Assembly: GCF_024494565.1 (NCBI RefSeq)
Contig: NZ_JANHDN010000001.1
Span: 248,001-312,000 of the forward strand
Direction: 5' to 3'
Source: Halorubrum rutilum
Lineage (GTDB): Archaea; Halobacteriota; Halobacteria; Halobacteriales; Haloferacaceae
DNA length: 64,000 nt
Part shown: piece after piece, positions 8,892-18,048 of the stretch
Layout of the letters: every line of letters begins with the position of its first letter
Numbering within the stretch: the stretch's first letter is position 1
Notes under the pieces: model-generated
What the model was told of the DNA's origin: nothing
Database searches by the model: none
Seen by the model: only the letters and a program-made list of their open reading frames with translations
Made by a program: the position numbers and the translations under genes

Positions 8892-10043
8892 TCACGTCGT
8901 GACGACCTGGATCGGAACGAGCAGGAAACAGAGCGCGCCGAGGCCGAACGTCGCGAGCCCGACGGCGACCCGGGGCCAGCCGAGCCGCTCCTCGTCGGCG
9001 GGGTTCGCCGGTCCGTTGAACGCGATCACGAGCGCGAACACCCCCCAGAACGCCCACAGCCCGACCGACTCGTCGAGCCCGAGGCCGCGCCAGAAGTAGA
9101 GGTACGCGGCGACGGAGAAGAGCGCGCCGGGCACGAGCGCCGCGATCGTCTCCTGACGCGGCCCGACCATCGCGCGGACGATGTGGCCCCCGTCGAGCTG
9201 GCCGACGGGCAGGAGGTTCAGGAGCGTGAAGAACATCCCCACCCAGCCGCCGATCACCACCGGGTGCGCCGTGAGCGTCGGGTCCTCGTACCCCGTCGGC
9301 TGGCCGACGAGGGCGGCGATGATGTCGAGCAGCGGGGGGTTGTTGAACCGGATCACGGTCCCGGAGGCGTTCGCGAGCTCCGCGGGGACGCGGATCGGGT
9401 CGAGCGAGAGGCCGATCGCGGTGACGACGACGGTGGCGACGAGCCCCGCGATCGGCCCGGCCGCGCCGATGTCGAACAGCACCTTCCGAGAGGGCATCCG
9501 CCCGCGCATCCGGATCACCGCCCCGAGCGTGCCGAGCGGGGGGAGGAACGGGATGACGTACGGGAGCGACACGTCGACGCCGTGGTACCGGCCGGCGGCG
9601 TAGTGGCCGAGCTCGTGGGTCATCAGGACGCCGAGCACCGCGGCCGTGAACGGCCACGCCCGCAAGGCGGTCAGCGGGTTCGCGGTGATCTCCCCGATCG
9701 GGACGTAGTACCAGCCGACGGCGCCGACGAGCAGCGTCGACAGGACCGTCGCCGCGAACATGGCGACGTTGACCCACGGGATCCCGTCCCGGCCGCGGTC
9801 GAAGGGCGTCGCGACGACGACGTGGCCGCTCTCGACCGTCTCCACGTCGACGTCGTACCCGGCGTCGCGGAACTGCGGGACCAGCTTCCGCAACAGCGTG
9901 CGCTCCGGGATGTACGACTCCCCGACGTACCGGACGCGGCCGTCCTCCCGGCGGACCTCGTCGATCCGGAAGAACGTCCGGAGCGGCTCCGGACGCGGAA
10001 CGTCGGACGCCTCCGACGGCTCCCCGTCCTCGCGTTCTGGCAT
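8892..10043 (-). CDS. site-2 protease family (M50) intramembrane metalloprotease
   Basis: A 383-residue intramembrane zinc protease. The N-terminal ~130 residues are soluble (ESYIPERTLLRKLVPQFRDAGYDVDVE). The catalytic HELGH motif is near residue 140 and the third zinc ligand lies in LLPVGQLDGGHIVRAM near residue 283. Six or so membrane segments surround them, and IPFLPPLGTLGAVIRM is typical of the haloarchaeal branch. Substrates are unknown. Monocistronic, convergent with the UbiB-family gene (15-bp gap). All catalytic residues are intact. Confidence 0.93.
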   Translation of the reverse strand: MPEREDGEPSEASDVPRPEPLRTFFRIDEVRREDGRVRYVGESYIPERTLLRKLVPQFRDAGYDVDVETVESGHVVVATPFDRGRDGIPWVNVAMFAATVLSTLLVGAVGWYYVPIGEITANPLTALRAWPFTAAVLGVLMTHELGHYAAGRYHGVDVSLPYVIPFLPPLGTLGAVIRMRGRMPSRKVLFDIGAAGPIAGLVATVVVTAIGLSLDPIRVPAELANASGTVIRFNNPPLLDIIAALVGQPTGYEDPTLTAHPVVIGGWVGMFFTLLNLLPVGQLDGGHIVRAMVGPRQETIAALVPGALFSVAAYLYFWRGLGLDESVGLWAFWGVFALVIAFNGPANPADEERLGWPRVAVGLATFGLGALCFLLVPIQVVTT

Positions 10044-10254
10044 CGTCGATCGTAACCGGTCGGCGAGTATAAACCCCGCGTCGACCGCCGCACGCGTCGG
10101 TCGACGCGGGCGCCGCGGCGATCGTCGGCGTCAACGCGGGTCTGGAAAACGGCCGACCCCGAACGGCGGGGATCGGGCGGGGTTCGCGGGGAGAAAGCGG
10201 GGACGCGCGAGAGCGCGTGGTTTCGTCGGGAACGGGCGGGTTCGACGGTCCTCG

Positions 10255-10515
10255 TCAGGCGGGCTCGATGCGCCAGGTCGTCGCGCCGGTGTACGACCAC
10301 TTCTCGACGGTGAGCTCCGTCGCGGAGTCGCGGAGCTTCACCATCAGGGCGCCGATCTCCTTCGGCGAGAGGTCCACGTCGTCGGCGATGAACTTCCCCT
10401 TGAAGTACATCTCGCCGTCCTGGGCGCGGTCGAGCAGGTACCGCTTCAGCCGCTCTTCCTTGCTGAGGTCGTCGGTGGAGTCCGCGTTCGCGGAGGGGTT
10501 CGCAGTCGCGCTCAT
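10255..10515 (-). CDS. small wHTH-like protein, DUF7123-like
   Basis: An 86-residue protein. The body LSKEERLKRYLLDRAQDGEMYFKGKFIADDVDLSPKEIGALMVKLRDS reads as a compact winged-helix fold, ending in a beta hairpin WSYTGATTWRIEPA. I recall this pattern as the haloarchaeal family DUF7123; the number is from memory. DNA binding is plausible but not shown. A TATA-like TTATAA near 10543-10548 lies about 30 bp upstream of the ATG at 10515. Confidence 0.8.
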   Translation of the reverse strand: MSATANPSANADSTDDLSKEERLKRYLLDRAQDGEMYFKGKFIADDVDLSPKEIGALMVKLRDSATELTVEKWSYTGATTWRIEPA

Positions 10516-10861
10516 GGTACACTCCCCGCTTGTCCCCGGAGGGTGTTATAAAGGTGAGACCGTTGGACGGTGTTCAGCGACTTTTGCGGCGTTTCAGACC
10601 GACCGCGGCGGCTAAAACGTGTCTGACGAACCGTTTAAAACTGTTTCAGAATGACGTAGACATTTTATAATACGATCAGAACCGTTCAAACGCTTCCGTT
10701 ACCGCAGGGGCCTCCTGGTCTCGGCGAACGGGTCGTGCTCGGTCTCGCCAGCAAATGTTACCGGCAGATCCGCGACCGAGGCCGGCCCTCGTCCGGTGCG
10801 CGCGGCGGCCCCGGCCGGAGCTCTCGGCCGCGGACGCCGCCGCCCGGAGAGCGAGCGCCCG
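10516..10861. other. AT-rich intergenic region
   Basis: About 346 bp between two leftward genes. The first 50 bp hold the promoter of the 10515 gene. A distinctly AT-rich patch at about 10615-10700 contains a GTTTCAGA-like motif also seen just before it (10592 and 10640 regions) and TTTTATAATACG. No open frame looks coding. Confidence 0.45.
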
Positions 10862-11722
10862 TCAGTCGCGCCGGTGAACCCAGAACTCCTCGGCCTCGGT
10901 CGCCTCCTTCTTGAAGATCGGCACCTCGTCTTTCAGCCGGTCGATCCCGTCCTCGACGGTCCGGAACGCCTCGCGCCGGTGTCCCGCGAGGACGACGACG
11001 AAGACGATGTCCTCGCCCGCCTCGATCACGCCCGTCCGGTGGTGCATCCGGACGTCGAACACGCCGTCGCGCTCGGTCAGCTCCGACGCGATCGCGTCCA
11101 TGCGCTCCGCGGCGACGCCCTCGTACTTCTCGAAGGCCAGGTGGGTGGTGCGGTCGTCGCCGGGGGCGTCACGCGCCCGGACCCGGCCGGTGAACGTCGC
11201 CACGGCACCCGCGCGGTCCGCGTCCGCGGACGCCTCGACCCGCCGCACGAGCGTCTCGCGCGTGATCCACGGTTCGGCGGCGTCGAGGTCGGCGACGAGG
11301 CGATCGAGGTCGACTCCCTCCGGCCCGTCCGCCGCGGCGATCACCGTCCCGGGCACGTCCTCCGGGTCCGCGTCCGCTCCGAGCAGGACCGTCGGCACCC
11401 GCAGCCGGGAGTCCCCGACGGCGACGAGGTAGTCGTGGTCGGGAGCGAACCCGTCCAGGAGGTCGTCGAGGCCGTCGACCCGCCCACGCCCCGTCCACTC
11501 GCCGCTCGCCGCGAGCGTCACCTCGGCGTCGGCGTCGGTCCGGTCCGCCGGGGACTCGACCGCGACGCCGCCGTCGGTTGCCTCGTCGCTCTCGTCGGCT
11601 CCGTCGAGAACGCCGCGCTCGCCGCCGGCCCCGTTCACCACGGCGGTTCGGCCGTCGAGTCGGTCGACGAGCGCCGCCGCCAGGTCCGCCGCGCCGGGGC
11701 CCGCGATCGCTATCGGTTGCAT
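10862..11722 (-). CDS. moaE: molybdopterin synthase large subunit MoaE fused to a degenerate MobB-like domain
   Basis: A 286-residue protein. Residues ~150-286 are MoaE, the large subunit that transfers sulfur to precursor Z: ATFTGRVRARDAPGDD, HLAFEKYEGVAAERM, DVRMHHRTGVIEAGEDIVFV, GHRREAFRTVEDGIDRLKDEVPIFKKE (catalytic lysines) and EEFWVHRRD. The N-terminal half resembles the MobB GTPase domain often fused to archaeal MoaE. Its expected P-loop reads AGPGAADLAA, with no Gly-Lys-Thr/Ser, so nucleotide binding is probably lost. MoaD is not nearby. Confidence 0.88.
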   Translation of the reverse strand: MQPIAIAGPGAADLAAALVDRLDGRTAVVNGAGGERGVLDGADESDEATDGGVAVESPADRTDADAEVTLAASGEWTGRGRVDGLDDLLDGFAPDHDYLVAVGDSRLRVPTVLLGADADPEDVPGTVIAAADGPEGVDLDRLVADLDAAEPWITRETLVRRVEASADADRAGAVATFTGRVRARDAPGDDRTTHLAFEKYEGVAAERMDAIASELTERDGVFDVRMHHRTGVIEAGEDIVFVVVLAGHRREAFRTVEDGIDRLKDEVPIFKKEATEAEEFWVHRRD

Positions 11723-11873
11723 ACCCGAGAGCGGGGTGCGAGCGGCTTAGGCGTTTCCCGGCCGCGGTCGCCGATCGCGACGATCGGGCTGCTCGCCCGC
11801 GAGGCTGACGCCCGGACCCGGTCGCGTCCGGGCTTGATAATCCTTAAGAGCGAGACAGGGGTATGCGACGGTA

Positions 11874-12599
11874 ATGAGAGTCGTCGTTTCTATCGGCGGG
11901 AGCGTGCTCGCGCCCGATCTCGACCCCGACCGGGTGGCCGCGTACGCCGAGGCGATCGAACGGATCGCCGCCGACGGCTGCGAGGCCGGCGTCGTCGTCG
12001 GCGGCGGCGGCGTCGCCCGTGACTACATCGGGACGGCGCGCGACCTCGGCGCCAACGAGGTCGAGCTCGACCAGCTCGGCATCGGGACCACCCGACTCAA
12101 CGCCCGCCTCCTGATCGCCGCGCTCGACGGCCGCGCGAACCTCTCGCCGGCGACGGGCTACGACGAGGCGGCCGCGGCCCTCCGGCGCGGCGAGGTGTCG
12201 GTGATGGGCGGCGTCACCCCCGGTCAGACGACAGACGCCGTCGCCGCCGCGTTCGCCGAGTCCGTCGACGCCGACCTGCTCGTGTACGCGACGAGCGCGA
12301 ACGGCGTCTACGACGCCGACCCCAACGCCGACCCGGACGCGACCCAGTTCGGCTCGATGTCGCCGGCGGAGCTCGTCGACGTCGTGCTCCCGATGAGCCG
12401 CGACGCCGGCGCCTCGGCCCCCGTGGACCTGCTCGCGGCCAAGCTGATCGACCGGGCGGGGATCCGCTCCGTCGTCCTCGACGGGACGGACCCGGAGGCC
12501 GTCGTCGACGCCGTGCTCCGCGGCGACCACACCGGGACCGACGTGGTCCCGATCGGCAGCGACGAGCCGACCTACTGGACGGGGGCGAGCGACGCGTGA
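11874..12599 (+). CDS. pyrH: UMP kinase (archaeal type)
   Basis: A 241-residue amino-acid-kinase-fold UMP kinase, converting UMP to UDP in pyrimidine synthesis. It starts MRVVVSIGGSVLAPDL with the G-G-S nucleotide-binding loop, then VVVGGGGVARDYIGTARDLG, LDQLGIGTTRLNARLL, GGVTPGQTTDAVAAAFAE and YATSANGVYDADPN, all typical of archaeal PyrH. A TATA-like CCTTAAG lies about 28 bp upstream, so the mRNA is probably leaderless. The stop overlaps the GTG of lysS (GTGA), a coupling shared with the next gene. Confidence 0.95.
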   Translation: MRVVVSIGGSVLAPDLDPDRVAAYAEAIERIAADGCEAGVVVGGGGVARDYIGTARDLGANEVELDQLGIGTTRLNARLLIAALDGRANLSPATGYDEAAAALRRGEVSVMGGVTPGQTTDAVAAAFAESVDADLLVYATSANGVYDADPNADPDATQFGSMSPAELVDVVLPMSRDAGASAPVDLLAAKLIDRAGIRSVVLDGTDPEAVVDAVLRGDHTGTDVVPIGSDEPTYWTGASDA

Positions 12600-14332
12600 G
12601 CGGCGACGACTCCCCGCACATCCTCTCCGAGGGAGGAGGGGACGCGGTCGGCGCCGCGGCGGCGGACGCGGCCCCGGAAGGCGCCGACGACGGCGACGGA
12701 CGAGCGGCCGAGCGCGCCGGCGACTACCGCGCCTTCTGGGCCGACGTCGTCGCCGACGAGGTCGAGGCCCGCGACCCGGACGATCCGATCGTGATCAAGG
12801 GCGGCGTCTCCCCCTCGGGCGTCGCGCACCTCGGCAACTTCAACGAGATCATGCGCGGCTACTTCGTCGCCGCCGTGCTCCGCGAGCGCGGCCACGAGGT
12901 CCGGCAGGTGTTCACCTCCGACGACAAGGACCCCCTCCGCAAGCTCCCCCGGAAGCTGGCGAACGCCGACGGCGAGATCGTCGGCCTCGGCGAGGTCGAC
13001 GCCGGCGCGCTGGGCCGTAACCTCGGGAAGCCGTACACCGCGATCCCGGACCCGTTCGGCGAGCGCGAGTCGTACGCGGCCCACTTCGCCGCCCTGTTGA
13101 AGGCGGACGCCGACCGGCTGGGCGTCCCGGTCGAGATGATATCGAACACCGAGCTGTACGCCGACGGCGACTTCGACGCCGTGACCCGGACGGTGCTCTC
13201 CGACCTGGACGGCGTCCGCGAGGTGCTCTCGGAGTATCAGGACAAGGTCGACGACGAGTACGTCCCGTTCAACCCGATCTGTTCGGAGTGCGGGAAGGTC
13301 ACGGAGACGGTGACCGCGGTCGACCTCGACGCGGAGACCGTCGACTACGTCTGCACCGACATGGAAGTCGGCGACGAGGTCGTCGACGGGTGCGGCCACG
13401 AGGGGACCGCCACGTTCCGCGAGGGGAAGCTCCCGTGGCGCCTGGAGTGGCCGGGCCAGTGGGAGGTGCTCGGCGTTGACTTCGAGCCGTTCGGCAAGGA
13501 CCACGCGGAGGGGTCGTGGCCCTCCGGCGTCGACGTCGCGCGCAACGTCCTCGGGATCGAGCCGCCGGTTCCGATGGTGTACGAGTGGTTCACGCTCAAC
13601 GGGGAGCCGCTCTCCTCGTCGGCCGGGAACCTCGTCACCGTCCCGGAACTGCTCGACCTCCTCGAACCCGAGGTGCTCCGCTACTTCTTCGCGCTCCACC
13701 CGAAGAAGGCACGCGACCTGGACATCGAGCGGCTTGACCAGCTCGTCGACCGGTTCGACCGCTTCGAGCGCGCCTACTTCGGCGAGGTCGACGACGAGGA
13801 CCTGACCGCCTTCGCCGAGCGCGCCTACCCGTTCGTCGTCGGTCGCGCCGACGACCCGCCGACCGAGAAGCCCGTCCGGCTCCCGTACACGTTCGCGGCC
13901 GTCCTCGGGATGGTCGACGACCTCGACTTCCGGGAGCGGCTCGCCCGCGACGAGGGACACATCCCGGCGGACGCCTCCGACGAGGTCGTCGCGGCCGCGC
14001 TCGCCCGCGTCGAGAAGGCGCGCAACTGGGCCGAGCGCACCGGCAACGAGTACGACTACAGACTTCAGACCGACCTGCCGGACGCCGAGTTCGACGACGA
14101 CGTGGCCGCCGCGCTCGACGACCTCGCCGACTTCGTCGCCGCGGGCCACGACGGCGACGCGATCCAGGCGGAGATGTACGAGACGGCGCGGGCCCACGAC
14201 GTCGACGTCGGCGACTTCTTCGCGGCCGGCTACCGCCTCTTCTTCGACGACACCCAGGGGCCGCGGCTCGGGGAGTTTCTCGGCGAACTGGAGCGCGACT
14301 ACGTCGTGGCGCGGCTCCGCCGCGAGGCGTAG
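12596..14332 (+). CDS. lysS: class I lysyl-tRNA synthetase
   Basis: A 578-residue class I LysRS that charges tRNA-Lys. The HIGH-type motif appears as SPSGVAHLGNFNE (near residue 72), followed by TSDDKDPLRKLP. The KMSKS-type signature reads PLSSSAGN near residue 337. Zinc-binding cysteines occur in NPICSECGKVTET and VDGCGHEG. The C-terminal helical anticodon domain ends YRLFFDDTQGPRLGEFLGELERDYV. Translation likely starts at GTG overlapping the pyrH stop. The first ~40 residues are an acidic, low-complexity extension, as is common in haloarchaea. Confidence 0.95.
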   Translation: MSGDDSPHILSEGGGDAVGAAAADAAPEGADDGDGRAAERAGDYRAFWADVVADEVEARDPDDPIVIKGGVSPSGVAHLGNFNEIMRGYFVAAVLRERGHEVRQVFTSDDKDPLRKLPRKLANADGEIVGLGEVDAGALGRNLGKPYTAIPDPFGERESYAAHFAALLKADADRLGVPVEMISNTELYADGDFDAVTRTVLSDLDGVREVLSEYQDKVDDEYVPFNPICSECGKVTETVTAVDLDAETVDYVCTDMEVGDEVVDGCGHEGTATFREGKLPWRLEWPGQWEVLGVDFEPFGKDHAEGSWPSGVDVARNVLGIEPPVPMVYEWFTLNGEPLSSSAGNLVTVPELLDLLEPEVLRYFFALHPKKARDLDIERLDQLVDRFDRFERAYFGEVDDEDLTAFAERAYPFVVGRADDPPTEKPVRLPYTFAAVLGMVDDLDFRERLARDEGHIPADASDEVVAAALARVEKARNWAERTGNEYDYRLQTDLPDAEFDDDVAAALDDLADFVAAGHDGDAIQAEMYETARAHDVDVGDFFAAGYRLFFDDTQGPRLGEFLGELERDYVVARLRREA

Positions 14333-14608
14333 ATGACCGAGGACTACTCGCTCGACGAGTTCGCCGGGGGCGACGCGGACGGAGGGGCGGAGTCGTCCCC
14401 CGGCGACGACGAACGCGAAACGGGCGGCGGCAGCGTCGACGCGGACGATGTCGACGCGGACGGAGAAGCGACGGCCGACGCCGACCCAGCGACCCCGACC
14501 GCGACGTGGACGACCGACGGCGCCGCCTGCGACCGGTGCGGCGAGTCGGTCGCGCGGCGCTGGTTCGACGACGGCGCCCTCGTCTGTCCCGCCTGCAAGG
14601 AGTGGTGA
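14333..14608 (+). CDS. small zinc-ribbon protein (DUF7573-like)
   Basis: A 91-residue protein directly abutting the lysS stop. Residues 1-60 are an acidic, disordered region (MTEDYSLDEFAGG then many D/E/A). The last 25 residues form a zinc ribbon: CDRCGESVARRWFDDGALVCPACKEW, four cysteines in two CxxC knuckles. I associate it with haloarchaeal DUF7573 from memory. Its zero spacing after lysS suggests a shared transcript; partner and role are unknown. Confidence 0.8.
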   Translation: MTEDYSLDEFAGGDADGGAESSPGDDERETGGGSVDADDVDADGEATADADPATPTATWTTDGAACDRCGESVARRWFDDGALVCPACKEW

Positions 14609-14681
14609 CGCGGTCAGATTTAAGACGGCCCGCGCTATCGTTACTTACGACTGAGATAGTCTGAGGTTTACAGACACCATT

Positions 14682-15644
14682 ATGAAATTTTCTCTGGACC
14701 GGATCTACGACCGCTCGCCGCGGGGGCTGGCGGTCGGCTTCCTCTGTGCGGGGTCGGTGCTCGTCCTCGCGGTCGACGTGGCGGTCGCCGTCGCCGCCGG
14801 CGACGCGGCCGCGTGGACGCCCGCCCGCCTCGCGGGCGGCTGGGCGGTCGTCGGCGTCTCCTCGCTGTTCCTCTACGGCGCGTTGACGTACCACCGCCGC
14901 CGCGCCGAGGCGGCCCGTCGGGAGCTGGAGACCTCGAACCAGCAGCTTCAGGTGTTGAGTCGGGTGTTCCGGCACAACGTCCGCAACGACCTCAACGTCA
15001 TCCGGGGATACGCGGACCTGCTCGGCGAGCGCGTCGACGACGACCGGAGCCGGGCGCTCCTGGAGACGATCCGGGAGACGACCGACGACGTGGTCGAGAT
15101 AAGCGAGAAGCTGCGCGTCATCGAGGAGTCCTCGCCCGAGGCGCCCGCGGAGCGGATCGACCTGGTCGAGGCGGCCCGCGAGGCGGCCGCGGACGTCGAC
15201 GACTCGGACGTGGCGGTGCGGATGGAGACGCCCGAGGAGGCGTGGATCCGCGCCGACCGCTCCGTGGAGTACCCGATCCGCGAGGTGTTCGAGAACGCGG
15301 TCACGCACAACGACGCGTCGACGCGACGAGTCGAGGCGCGGATCGAGGAGAACGGGACGACCACCTGCCTAGAGGTCAGCGACAACGGTCCGGGGATCCC
15401 CGAGGACGAGCGCGCGGTGCTGCGCGCGGAGCGAGAGACCCCCCTCTCGCACGCGAGCAGCATCGGGCTCTGGCTCGTCAAGTGGATGTGCGAGACCCAA
15501 GGGGGGACCGTCGGGTTCGAGGCGACGGACGACGGGACCACGGTCCGGCTCCGCTTCGAGTCCGCGGCGGCCGCGGACCGGCCGGCGGCGGATCGGGCGG
15601 GAGCCGGGCCGGCGGCGGAGTCGGAGAGCGTCGAGAACCGGTAG
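14682..15644 (+). CDS. membrane sensor histidine kinase
   Basis: A 320-residue histidine kinase. Two membrane segments lie in residues 14-65 (LAVGFLCAGSVLVLAVDVAVAVAAG and LAGGWAVVGVSSLFLYGALTY), followed by a short coiled coil (RRRAEAARRELETSNQQLQ). The H-box is VFRHNVRNDLNVIRGY with the phosphoacceptor His near residue 98. The ATPase domain shows an N box (REVFENAVTHN), a G1 box (VSDNGPGIP) and G2-like SSIGLWLVKWM. There is no recognisable extracellular sensor or PAS domain and no adjacent response regulator, so this is an orphan. An inverted repeat GTCTG/CAGAC overlaps the promoter near 14659-14675. Confidence 0.92.
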   Translation: MKFSLDRIYDRSPRGLAVGFLCAGSVLVLAVDVAVAVAAGDAAAWTPARLAGGWAVVGVSSLFLYGALTYHRRRAEAARRELETSNQQLQVLSRVFRHNVRNDLNVIRGYADLLGERVDDDRSRALLETIRETTDDVVEISEKLRVIEESSPEAPAERIDLVEAAREAAADVDDSDVAVRMETPEEAWIRADRSVEYPIREVFENAVTHNDASTRRVEARIEENGTTTCLEVSDNGPGIPEDERAVLRAERETPLSHASSIGLWLVKWMCETQGGTVGFEATDDGTTVRLRFESAAAADRPAADRAGAGPAAESESVENR

Positions 15645-15685
15645 GCTGACGCCGAAGAGGTGCCCGGGGCGCGAGGGCGCTCCGG

Positions 15686-15820
15686 TCAGTCGAGCTCGGT
15701 GATCGTCACCGCGTACACCGCCCCGCAGTTGCCGCATTCGACGTGGACGCCGCGGCTCGTTTCCCCGCGCGTGAACTCGGAGATCTCCTCCGAGCACGAG
15801 CATTCGAACTGAACTCTCAT
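15686..15820 (-). CDS. 44-residue zinc-binding small protein
   Basis: A complete 44-residue frame: starts MRVQFECSCSEEI and ends VECGNCGAVYAVTITELD. Four cysteines in a CSC...CGNC arrangement suggest one zinc site. A strong TATA-like sequence (ATTTTAAATACC on the minus strand, about 15841-15853) lies about 27 bp upstream of the ATG, as in genuine leaderless haloarchaeal genes. Size and knuckles fit the abundant haloarchaeal micro-zinc-finger proteins, most of unknown function. It is not ribosomal S27ae. Confidence 0.7.
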   Translation of the reverse strand: MRVQFECSCSEEISEFTRGETSRGVHVECGNCGAVYAVTITELD

Positions 15821-15965
15821 TGTTCCGGTTACGGCGTTCCGGTATTTAAAATACGGCGTCTCGGAATCGATCGCGAGAACCGGACGAGAGCGTCCACCGG
15901 CGCCCTCCGCGGCGATCGGAGCGACGACCCTCCTCGCGGCAATCGCAGCGACCGCGGCGACGCGC

Positions 15966-16259
15966 TCAGTCGTCCTCGACGATCACTTCGACGGGGCCGT
16001 CCCCGTCTTCGTCCGCGTCGGCGTCGCCGGCGTCATCGCCGACGGACTGGCTCTGCTGATAGTAGAGCCCGCCGGCGACCGCGAGGACGACCCACGACCG
16101 CCAGTTGGCGAGGTTCAGGGTGTAGCCGATGCCGAACGGCTTCTCCACTAGCATCCCCTTGCCGGGCTGCCAGTACGAGGACAGCAGCCGGCCGAGGCTC
16201 GGCCGCTCGAAGTTGTACGGGATCCCGAGTATCTCTCCCGAAGACGGTTTGTCTGCCAT
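15966..16259 (-). CDS. DUF5808-like small membrane protein
   Basis: A 97-residue protein. Its centre LGIPYNFERPSLGRLLSSYWQPGKGMLVEKPFGIGYTLNLANW matches what I know of DUF5808, which pairs a short soluble motif with a membrane helix (SWVVLAVAGGLYYQ). The tail is acidic. The ATG at 16259 is chosen over longer upstream frames because the family begins close to it and the upstream residues are compositionally unlike protein. Function unknown. Confidence 0.8.
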   Translation of the reverse strand: MADKPSSGEILGIPYNFERPSLGRLLSSYWQPGKGMLVEKPFGIGYTLNLANWRSWVVLAVAGGLYYQQSQSVGDDAGDADADEDGDGPVEVIVEDD

Positions 16260-16344
16260 ACCGGGACATCGCCCGCCGGGGATATAAATCGTGGCGGGAC
16301 CGCGGCCCGGTCGCGGGGTCACCGCCGCCGCCTCCGGTCGCCGG

Positions 16345-18048
16345 TCAGCGGTACCGCCCGCGTCCCTCGACCTCGCGCAGCCGGTCGAGCACCTCGCCGT
16401 CGCCCGCCTCGGCGTAGCCGGCCTCGAACGCCTCGATCGGCGGGTCCGGGTCGCTCGCCGTCGCGCGGACGGACCCCTCGAACACGTGGAGGTCCATCGC
16501 GTGGTCCTCGACGTGGCCGGTGTGGTAGGCGAGCCCGAAGTCGATGAGCGTCGCCCGCCCGTCCCCGCCTTCACCGCCCTCGATCCGGACGTTTCGCGTC
16601 GTCGGGTCGCCGTGCACGATCCCCGCTCCGTGGAGCCGCGCGAGGTGGCGGCCGACGGCGGCCGTCCACCGCTCGTCGAGGGCGGCGGCGAGGTCGCGGT
16701 CGCCGACGTGCTGCAGTGTCAGCGTCGCCGCCGGCACGTCGACGTCGTACACCAGCGGGGTCGGGACGCCGGCCCGCCGCGCCTCGCTCGTCAGGCGCGC
16801 CTCGGCGACGGTCCGGTCCCGTCGGAGCGCGCGGTCAAGCTCGGGATGGCGGTACCGCTTGGGGATCCGGCGCTTGATCACGCGGCGGCCCTCGTTCCCG
16901 ATGGCGTTCCCGTCGTCGGGCGCCGCGATCTCCACGGTCGCCTCCGCGCCCCGCCGGTCGGCGTCGCCGCCACTATCACCCGCCGACCTTTCGCCCTCGC
17001 GCTCTCGATCTCCCCGCCCGCGGGCGACCGACGCGTCGCCCTCGCGCCAAGTCACGGGCACCTGATCCGGCCGGAAGTCCGGGTCGATGGCGGAATCGGG
17101 GATCGACACCGTGTCGCCGGCCGCGGCCATCTTCGCGCCCAACACGGCGATCATCCCCGCGTTGTCGCGGAGGAACCGCGGCTCCGGCGCGTGGAAGTCG
17201 GCGCCGCGGGCCGCGCACATCGTCCCCAGCATCTCGCGGAGCCGGTCGTTCTGCGCGACGCCCCCGCCGAGCACGAGCTCGTCCGCGCCGGTCAGCGAGA
17301 GCGCCCGCTCGGACACCTCCGTCAGCATCGCGAAGGCGTGCTCCTGCAGCGAGAGGCAGATCTCTCCGACGGGCACGCCGTCGTCGTACGCGTGGTTGGC
17401 GGCGGAGCTGATCCCCGAGAAGGAGAAGTCCATCCCCTTGACGACGTACGGGAGGTCCACCAGATCGGCGTCCGGGTCGCGCTCGGCGGCCGCCTCCGCG
17501 GCCGCGGCCTCGACCTTCGGCCCCCCGGGGTGGTCCCAGCCGACGTGGCGCGTGAACTTGTCGATCGCGTTGCCGACGCCGGCGTCCATCGTCTCGCCGA
17601 GCACGCGGTAGCGACCGTCGTGGTGGCCGAGCAGGTGCGCGTTCGCCCCCGAGGCGTTCAGACACACCGGGTTCTCGAAGCCCGACCGGTGGCGACCGAT
17701 CTCTAAGTGCGCCACCATGTGGTTGACGCCGACGAGGGGGACATCGAGCGTCCCCGCGAGCGCCCGCGCCGCCGTGCCGACGGTCCGGAGACAGGGGCCG
17801 AGCCCCGGCCCCTTCGAGAAGGCGACCGCGTCGACCGCGTCCGGGCCGTGCGCTTCCTCGGCCGCCGTCAGGACCGCGTCGACGACCTCGGGGACCGCCT
17901 CTGACATGTGTTCGGCGGCCTCGCGCGGGTGAATCCCGCCGCTGTCCGGCTCGTACGGGTCGGATTCGATGAGAACGGAGTCGGTCTCGGCGTCGTACAG
18001 CGCGGCGCTGGCGCACCACGCGGTCCCCTCGATGCCGAGAACGCGCAT
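16345..18048 (-). CDS. kae1-bud32: fused Kae1-Bud32: tRNA t6A threonylcarbamoyltransferase and KEOPS kinase
   Basis: A 567-residue fusion of two KEOPS subunits. Residues 1-330 are Kae1, which installs t6A on A37 of tRNAs: MRVLGIEGTAWCASAALYD, the metal-binding HMVAH near residue 109, NASGANAHLLGHHDGRY, FSFSGISSAANH and GGVAQNDRLREM. After a low-complexity linker (about 345-375) comes Bud32, a small atypical kinase: KRRIPKRYRHPELDRALRRDRT, GAGIVHGDPTTRNVRIE (catalytic D and N) and LIDFGLAYHT (DFG). Both halves look active. It follows S24e by 11 bp. Confidence 0.96.
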   Translation of the reverse strand: MRVLGIEGTAWCASAALYDAETDSVLIESDPYEPDSGGIHPREAAEHMSEAVPEVVDAVLTAAEEAHGPDAVDAVAFSKGPGLGPCLRTVGTAARALAGTLDVPLVGVNHMVAHLEIGRHRSGFENPVCLNASGANAHLLGHHDGRYRVLGETMDAGVGNAIDKFTRHVGWDHPGGPKVEAAAAEAAAERDPDADLVDLPYVVKGMDFSFSGISSAANHAYDDGVPVGEICLSLQEHAFAMLTEVSERALSLTGADELVLGGGVAQNDRLREMLGTMCAARGADFHAPEPRFLRDNAGMIAVLGAKMAAAGDTVSIPDSAIDPDFRPDQVPVTWREGDASVARGRGDREREGERSAGDSGGDADRRGAEATVEIAAPDDGNAIGNEGRRVIKRRIPKRYRHPELDRALRRDRTVAEARLTSEARRAGVPTPLVYDVDVPAATLTLQHVGDRDLAAALDERWTAAVGRHLARLHGAGIVHGDPTTRNVRIEGGEGGDGRATLIDFGLAYHTGHVEDHAMDLHVFEGSVRATASDPDPPIEAFEAGYAEAGDGEVLDRLREVEGRGRYR

